From an uncultured bacterium (lineage in GTDB: Bacteria > Bacillota > Clostridia > Oscillospirales > Ruminococcaceae), in NCBI GenBank assembly GCA_905214345.1, contig CAJMLV010000062.1, positions 1 to 10,645 of the forward strand: 10,645 nucleotides of DNA. Reading direction: 5' to 3'. A program made the translations under genes and the position numbers. Of the stretch, positions 6,322 through 10,645 are shown piece after piece. The notes below the pieces were generated by a model that did no database searches, was not told where the DNA came from, and was given only the letters and a program-made list of their open reading frames with translations. Every line of letters begins with the position of its first letter. Within the stretch, counting starts at the first letter, position 1.

Positions 6322-8057
6322 AGGCGGGGCGACGGTTTCGCTCCATCCAAAAAAAGCTGACGATCAGCAGTGCTGTGGTGATGTGCCTCATGACACTGCT
6401 GATCGAATTTTGCGTTTATACCACCGTGGTGCAGATCCAGCTGCGGGATACCATCCGCTTTAACAGCGAGTTGATTCTGACCATGGGACGCGGCTTTGAC
6501 AGCAGTGTGGAGAGCTTCAAGCAACAGATCAACTATGTCACCATGGACTCCACACTGCAGGAGCGGCTGACACAGGGCCCCGGCGAAGGCTCCGAACGTC
6601 TGGTCTACGCCAATGCCCTTCGCACGAGCCTGGTGAGCAAGACTCTGGCGACCGACCAGGTGGAAGGCATCTACCTGTACGATCAGCAGGGGGAACTGAT
6701 CACCTTCTGGCAGAAAAAATATGACGCGGGCGACCCGTATACGCTGTTCCCCGACATGGGAACGCGCCCCTTCAGCGAGAGCGGCACCATCGGCATGGCT
6801 TACTGCGTCGGGCGGATGACCTACAACCGGACCATCCGTAGCACCCGCACGCTGGAACGGCTGGGTTATATCACTTTCGTCTACGACATGGACGCCTTGC
6901 GGGAGGTAATGAACACCATCACTCCCAGCAATCAGCGCTTTGTTGCCATCTTCGATGAGAACGGTGACACGGTGCTTCACAACTACGGCAGCGAAGAGAC
7001 GCTGCAGCAGATCGTGGAAAAGGTGGACCTGACAAAAGCGCAGAACAATGAGTTTGTGACCCTGCCCAAACTGGGCGAATCCTTGGTGAGCCGGTACGAC
7101 AGTGCGCTGCCGGGCTGGAGCCTGGTCTGCGTGGTGGAGAAAAATCAGCTGCAGCGCTCGTCGAACCTCACCCAACTGGTGGTGATGCTGTTCGGTGTGG
7201 CCGGGGCGGCCATCGGTGTGTTTCTGTCTGCCCTGAACGCCCGGCGGATCGTGCGCCCGCTGAAGCGCATCATGCACAGCGTGCAGAAGAGCCAGGAGGG
7301 CGACTATCACTGCAAGGCCACCGTGAGCACTGCCGACGAGATCGAGATCCTGGCGAGCGCGGTGAACACCATGCTGGACAAGATCGACACCCTCATCAAC
7401 AAAGGCCTCAAAAGCGAACTGGCCTATAAGGAAATGCAGCTCACCGCGTTGCAGTCCCAGATCAACCCGCATTTTCTCTATAATACGCTGGAGTGCATCA
7501 ACTCGCTGGCCCAGCTGGGCCGCCGGGACGAGGTGCGCCAGGTGACCGTGGCCTTCTCAAACATCATGAAATCGCTGGCCAAAGGGCCGCGGGTTGTGTC
7601 GGTGCGGGACGAGATCGCCTACACCCGCGATTTCCTGATGATTTACAAGATCCTGCTTGAAGAACGGCTGGAATACCACATCGACATGTCCGAGGACTGC
7701 GCCGAACTACAGATCCCCCGGCTGGTCATCCAGCCGCTGGTGGAGAACGCGGTGCTCCACGGCGTCAAGTCCCGGCCGGAGGGCGGCTATGTGTCGGTCA
7801 CTGTCTTCCGCACCACCGGCGAACTTTTGCTGTCGGTGTCGGACGATGGCGTGGGGTTCCCGGAACAGAGCCTCGCGGCGATGAAGGCCTACATCGCCGG
7901 GGATACCGCGGTCTCGGGCATCGGCGTGGGAGTCAAAAACGTGGTGGACCGGCTGCGGCTGATTTACGGAAGCCGGTGCCGCATCTCGGTCCAGAGCAGC
8001 GCGGAGTGGGGAACGATCATTGAAATCGTACTGCCGATCTGGGAGGAAGAGGAATGA
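6318..8057 (+). CDS. YesM/LytS-type sensor histidine kinase
   Basis: This 579-residue membrane kinase probably senses a glycan or a sugar-bound receptor outside the cell. A first helix (about residues 14-38) and a second (about 284-307) enclose an extracytoplasmic Cache-like sensor of about 245 residues. A HAMP domain (about 308-361, with RRIVRPLKRI) leads to the His_kinase domain. The phosphorylated histidine is H385 in QSQINPHFLYNTLE. The ATPase domain shows the N box around N477 (QPLVENAVLHG), SDDGVGF near 508-514, and GVGVKNVVDRL. Length and order are typical of YesM kinases, which control carbohydrate operons in Firmicutes. The start codon overlaps the esterase stop by four bases (ATGA), and the regulator gene overlaps its own end the same way. 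That the upstream neighbour is an esterase rather than the regulator suggests the whole set is transcribed together. Intact by sequence. Confidence 0.96.
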   Translation: MKAGRRFRSIQKKLTISSAVVMCLMTLLIEFCVYTTVVQIQLRDTIRFNSELILTMGRGFDSSVESFKQQINYVTMDSTLQERLTQGPGEGSERLVYANALRTSLVSKTLATDQVEGIYLYDQQGELITFWQKKYDAGDPYTLFPDMGTRPFSESGTIGMAYCVGRMTYNRTIRSTRTLERLGYITFVYDMDALREVMNTITPSNQRFVAIFDENGDTVLHNYGSEETLQQIVEKVDLTKAQNNEFVTLPKLGESLVSRYDSALPGWSLVCVVEKNQLQRSSNLTQLVVMLFGVAGAAIGVFLSALNARRIVRPLKRIMHSVQKSQEGDYHCKATVSTADEIEILASAVNTMLDKIDTLINKGLKSELAYKEMQLTALQSQINPHFLYNTLECINSLAQLGRRDEVRQVTVAFSNIMKSLAKGPRVVSVRDEIAYTRDFLMIYKILLEERLEYHIDMSEDCAELQIPRLVIQPLVENAVLHGVKSRPEGGYVSVTVFRTTGELLLSVSDDGVGFPEQSLAAMKAYIAGDTAVSGIGVGVKNVVDRLRLIYGSRCRISVQSSAEWGTIIEIVLPIWEEEE

Positions 8058-9598
8058 ACTATCGAGTTTTACTGGTGGACGATGAGCCGCTGATCCTGAA
8101 AAGCCTGATTGATATGGTCCCTTGGGCGCAGCTGGAGTGCGAAGTCGTCGGCTCCGCCTGCAGCGGCGAAGAGGCCGAGCGCCTTTTCAAGAGCCTGCGC
8201 CCGGAACTGGTCATTACCGACATCAACATGCCCGGCATGAGCGGGTTGGAACTGATCAAGCGGATGGCCGCTTCCCGCCACGTTCACAAGGTGGTGGTGC
8301 TGTCAGCCTATGGCGATTTTTCCTATGCTCAGCAGGCAATGGCCAACGGAGTGACCCAGTATGTGCTCAAGCCCATCGAGACGGAAAAGCTGCTGGGGGC
8401 GATCCGCAGCAGCCTGGCCGACTTGGCGGAAAAACGCCGGCAGGATGCCATGACCCAGGATCTGGAAACCACTGTGCAGTGCGCCCAAAAGCATGCTTCC
8501 TCCAGCCTGTTGTTCGATATCGCCCGATACGGAAGCGACATCACCTGGGAGGAAAAGGAGCTGCTGGCCAGACTGGACGGGTTCCGTCACAGCGTTGTGG
8601 TGGCCGTGCGCATCTTCAATGTGCCGCGGGGCGGCGGCAACGGTCTGGGCGAGGCCATGCGCTTTTACGACGCGGCGATGCAGCGCAACGGTTACAGCAT
8701 TCTTCCGGGCAGCTGGGACCGGGGCCTCCTGTTCGCCTGCCCTGTGGAAAAGGGCATCGCACTAAACGTGGCCCGGGCGCGCGTGGTGGGCATTCTGGAG
8801 CAGATCGGCCGCAGCTTCGATCCTGCCCGGGGTATGCCGGTGGCCGGCGTCAGCGACATCTACCGTGACTGCGTCACGCTGCATGTGTGCTACCGCCAGT
8901 GCATGGAACTAATGGAAGAGACCTTTTTCTGCGAACGGCCTACGGTCTTGTATGAGTTCCGCCCGCGGGAGACAGCGGAGCCCGCGGACATGCAGCCGGT
9001 GCTCAACCGGCTGACCCACGGCGACGTGGAAGGGGTGCGCCGGGCTTACGACCAGTGGAGCAGGGCGCTGGCGCTGCGCCGGGAAGAAAACTCCGCTGCC
9101 TACACCATGCGGGAATTGCACCGCCGTGCCACGCTGGCCGCGGTGAAGGCAGGCATGACCGAAAACCCGGAGATTGCCGCCGCCACCGCAATGGGAAATT
9201 TCTGTACCATGCGAAAAGCGCTGGGGAACTACTTGGAGCAGGTGGCGCTGTGTGTGCAGAAAAGCCAGACCACCCCTGGCCGGCTGGAGATTCTGATGAA
9301 CGAGCTGTACAGCGACAGCGGCCTGAACCTAACCATGCTGGCGGACCGCATGCAGATTAACAGCTCTTATCTGAGCCGGCTGTTCAAAAAGAAGTTCGGC
9401 GAAAACTTTTCTGCCTATCTTCTGGAAATGCGCTTGCGCCAGGCGCGGGAGCTGCTGCGCACCACCCAGTTCCGCAGCAGCGAGATCGCCCGCATGGTCG
9501 GCATTGAGGACGCCCACTACTTCAGCCAGGTCTTCAAAAAGCAGTGCGGCATGACCCCCAGCCAATACCGGGAATCCTGCGCCGAGGGCGAAAAGTAG
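8054..9598 (+). CDS. YesN-type AraC-family response regulator
   Basis: This 514-residue DNA-binding regulator is the partner of the kinase just upstream. The N-terminal receiver domain (about 1-120) has the acidic pocket D9/D10, the phosphorylated D56 in VITDINMPGMSG, S84, and K106 in YVLKPIE. A poorly conserved middle region of about 280 residues, typical of YesN proteins, follows. The C-terminal AraC DNA-binding domain spans about 410-510, with the first helix-turn-helix near LTMLADRMQINSSYLSRLFKKKFG and the second near RSSEIARMVGIEDAHYFSQVFKK. The ATG lies in the ATGA overlap with the kinase, so translation is coupled. It most likely activates the adjacent transporter and enzyme genes once phosphorylated; its binding site is unknown. 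The symmetric repeat downstream at 9637-9683 is one candidate. Confidence 0.96.
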   Translation: MNYRVLLVDDEPLILKSLIDMVPWAQLECEVVGSACSGEEAERLFKSLRPELVITDINMPGMSGLELIKRMAASRHVHKVVVLSAYGDFSYAQQAMANGVTQYVLKPIETEKLLGAIRSSLADLAEKRRQDAMTQDLETTVQCAQKHASSSLLFDIARYGSDITWEEKELLARLDGFRHSVVVAVRIFNVPRGGGNGLGEAMRFYDAAMQRNGYSILPGSWDRGLLFACPVEKGIALNVARARVVGILEQIGRSFDPARGMPVAGVSDIYRDCVTLHVCYRQCMELMEETFFCERPTVLYEFRPRETAEPADMQPVLNRLTHGDVEGVRRAYDQWSRALALRREENSAAYTMRELHRRATLAAVKAGMTENPEIAAATAMGNFCTMRKALGNYLEQVALCVQKSQTTPGRLEILMNELYSDSGLNLTMLADRMQINSSYLSRLFKKKFGENFSAYLLEMRLRQARELLRTTQFRSSEIARMVGIEDAHYFSQVFKKQCGMTPSQYRESCAEGEK

Positions 9599-9636
9599 AG
9601 ATTTTCACCCCGATTGTAAAAAATATCAAACTGTGC

Positions 9637-9687
9637 GGCCGTGCGGTGTGTGTTATTCTGTTTACAGAAAAAACCGCACGGTCTTTT
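9637..9687 (+). promoter_or_regulatory. Two-part inverted repeat before the binding-protein gene
   Basis: CCGTGCGGT (9639-9647) pairs perfectly with ACCGCACGG (9673-9681), and the pairing extends outward to 9637 and 9683 through a G-T wobble. Inside lies a second stem, TTCTG with CAGAA (9656-9660 and 9665-9669), around a TTTA loop. Four T's follow at 9684-9687. This looks like a terminator or attenuator ending the kinase-regulator transcript while allowing some read-through. An operator is also possible. No convincing promoter is visible between it and the binding-protein start. Confidence 0.55.
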
Positions 9688-9701
9688 CATTACACTGAAA
9701 C

Positions 9702-9707
9702 AGGAGG
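9702..9707 (+). promoter_or_regulatory. Ribosome binding site fixing the binding-protein start
   Basis: AGGAGG, eight bases before the ATG at 9716, is a consensus Shine-Dalgarno sequence. It shows that the open frame's upstream extension to 9641 is not translated and that the protein starts with MKKVLAMVLAL, a lipoprotein signal. Confidence 0.8.
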
Positions 9708-9715
9708 AAATCACC

Positions 9716-10609
9716 ATGAAAAAAGTTTTAGCAATGGTGCTTGCGCTTGCGATGGCGTTTGCACTGACCGCCTGCGGCGGTTCCGGTATGTCTGATCAGG
9801 GCACCAGCGGCTCCGGTGCCGGTAGCACCGGCGAGGTCAAGGAGATGGATATGTTCTGGTTCTCTGACGGCGGCGATACCGCGGCGATGCAGAAGCTCAT
9901 CGACCAGTACCAGACCGAGAACCCCAACATCAAGATTAATCTGATCGAGATTCCCTTTGAAGACATTCAGAACAAGATTATGGTTTCGGTGTCCGGCGGC
10001 ACCCCCCCCGCACTGGCTCGCACCACCGAGAGCGTCACCAGTTTCATCAACGAGGCCACCATCGACTTTGCGGACTATGTGGACAAGGATGAGCTGCTCA
10101 GCCAGTTCTTGCCCTCCATCCACAACTACTTCGTGCTGAACGACAAGGTCTGCTCGGTGCCCACCGACGTGACCGCCAACGGCCTGATTTACAACAAGAC
10201 CGCTTTTGAGAAGGCCGGCGTCAGCGTTCCCACCTCTCCCGACGACATCTGGACCTGGGAGGAGTTCGAGCAGGCCCTCAAGACCGTCATGGAAAAGGGC
10301 GGCGTGCAGTACGGCCTGGTTATCGACAACCCCACCCACCGCTGGTCTACCATCCTGTATGAGTTCGGCGGCAGCCTGGCCAACGAGAACGGCGGCAACC
10401 TGAGCAGCCCCGAGAGCCTGGCGGCCATCGAGTACACCAAGCACCTGTTCGACGAGGGCATCGTTCCCAAGAGCACCTGGCTGGGTGGCGAGGACCCCAA
10501 CAATATGTTCCGTTCCGGCCAGGTGGCGGCCCATCTGTCCGGCAACTGGATATTCATCAACTACCGCGACAACATCACCGACTTTGAGTGGGGGGATTCA
10601 CTTAGATAA
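9716..10609 (+). CDS. Sugar ABC-transporter binding lipoprotein, 3' end broken
   Basis: This is the substrate-binding lipoprotein of a CUT1-type carbohydrate ABC importer (extracellular solute-binding protein family 1). The signal peptide MKKVLAMVLALAMAFALTAC ends in a lipobox with lipidated C20, followed by a Gly/Ser linker. Family features follow: KINLIEIPFEDIQNKI, SGGTPPAL, GLIYNKTAFEKAG, and WTWEEFEQALK in the middle. The frame reads normally up to DFEWG (about residue 293) and then ends with DSLR and a stop, giving 297 residues against about 400-440 for the family. No other frame continues the family sequence, so the gene appears cut by an insertion, rearrangement or assembly join near 10595. 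As read, the C-terminal lobe is incomplete and the product is probably non-functional. Permease genes would be expected next in an intact locus. An eight-C run lies near 10002-10009, but the frame is good across it. Confidence 0.9.
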   Translation: MKKVLAMVLALAMAFALTACGGSGMSDQGTSGSGAGSTGEVKEMDMFWFSDGGDTAAMQKLIDQYQTENPNIKINLIEIPFEDIQNKIMVSVSGGTPPALARTTESVTSFINEATIDFADYVDKDELLSQFLPSIHNYFVLNDKVCSVPTDVTANGLIYNKTAFEKAGVSVPTSPDDIWTWEEFEQALKTVMEKGGVQYGLVIDNPTHRWSTILYEFGGSLANENGGNLSSPESLAAIEYTKHLFDEGIVPKSTWLGGEDPNNMFRSGQVAAHLSGNWIFINYRDNITDFEWGDSLR

Positions 10610-10645
10610 AGATACCACACCATTCCCACGCTGACTTTTGCTCAA
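10595..10645. other. Foreign-looking sequence at the window end
   Basis: From about 10595 the sequence becomes AT-richer and no longer encodes the binding protein in any frame. It ends with CTTTTGCTCAA, and the first nine bases of the window are also CTTTTGCTC. This suggests the end of a mobile element or a contig edge inside a repeated element. The element itself cannot be identified from about 50 bases. Confidence 0.45.

Noticed and set aside
6210..7472. Long minus-strand open frame (420 codons) across the esterase end and kinase
   Set aside because: It lies antisense to two clearly recognisable genes. The His-, Gln- and Ala-rich translation matches no family and is what GC-rich coding DNA produces on the opposite strand.
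10002..10009. Eight-C run in the binding-protein gene as a frameshift
   Set aside because: The frame reads SGGTPPAL across it, which fits the family, so no base appears gained or lost.
9728..10534. Minus-strand open frame of 268 codons opposite the binding protein
   Set aside because: The plus strand has a lipoprotein signal, a consensus ribosome binding site and family motifs; the antisense frame has none.
1..10645. CRISPR arrays, tRNA or rRNA genes, prophage genes
   Set aside because: No regularly spaced repeats, cloverleaf sequences, rRNA-like stretches or phage structural genes were seen on either strand.

Overview
The window looks like chromosomal DNA of a GC-rich, gut-type Clostridia relative (Oscillospiraceae/Ruminococcaceae-like). 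This rests on purine-rich ribosome binding sites, Firmicute-style YesM/YesN two-component genes, a Firmicute-type sugar-binding lipoprotein, and intracellular glycan-degrading enzymes. The genus assignment is inference; no rRNA or marker gene is present.

Layout, left to right. (1) Bases 1-300 hold a terminator-like hairpin and a good sigma-A-type promoter. (2) At 301-1020 lies a TauE/SafE-family membrane permease. (3) A lower-GC IS110-family insertion sequence follows at about 1058-2526. Its DEDD/Ser transposase is on the minus strand, and the non-coding leader upstream of the transposase folds into a branched structure like that expected of a bridge (seek) RNA. (4) A GH31 alpha-glycosidase gene (2688-5167) is split by an apparent one-base deletion in a G-run near 3475-3478. 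(5) A CE15-type glucuronoyl esterase lies at 5212-6321. (6) A YesM-like sensor kinase (6318-8057) and a YesN-like AraC response regulator (8054-9598) follow, with ATGA overlaps at both joints from the esterase onward. (7) After a 117-base gap with a strong two-part inverted repeat comes a sugar ABC-transporter substrate-binding lipoprotein (from 9716). Its reading frame ends early at 10609, where the sequence stops resembling the gene, so its 3' end appears broken by an insertion or rearrangement.

Together, regions 4-7 form a carbohydrate-use locus. The kinase would sense an extracellular glycan signal, and the regulator would switch on the locus. The lipoprotein, with permeases expected just outside the window, would capture an oligosaccharide. 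The GH31 enzyme and the esterase, both without signal peptides, would process it in the cytoplasm. A glucuronic-acid-decorated hemicellulose fragment (glucuronoxylan type) is the most natural guess because of the CE15 enzyme, but the substrate is not shown by the sequence. Both the GH31 frameshift and the broken lipoprotein gene suggest that this copy of the locus may be decaying, unless the breaks are assembly errors.
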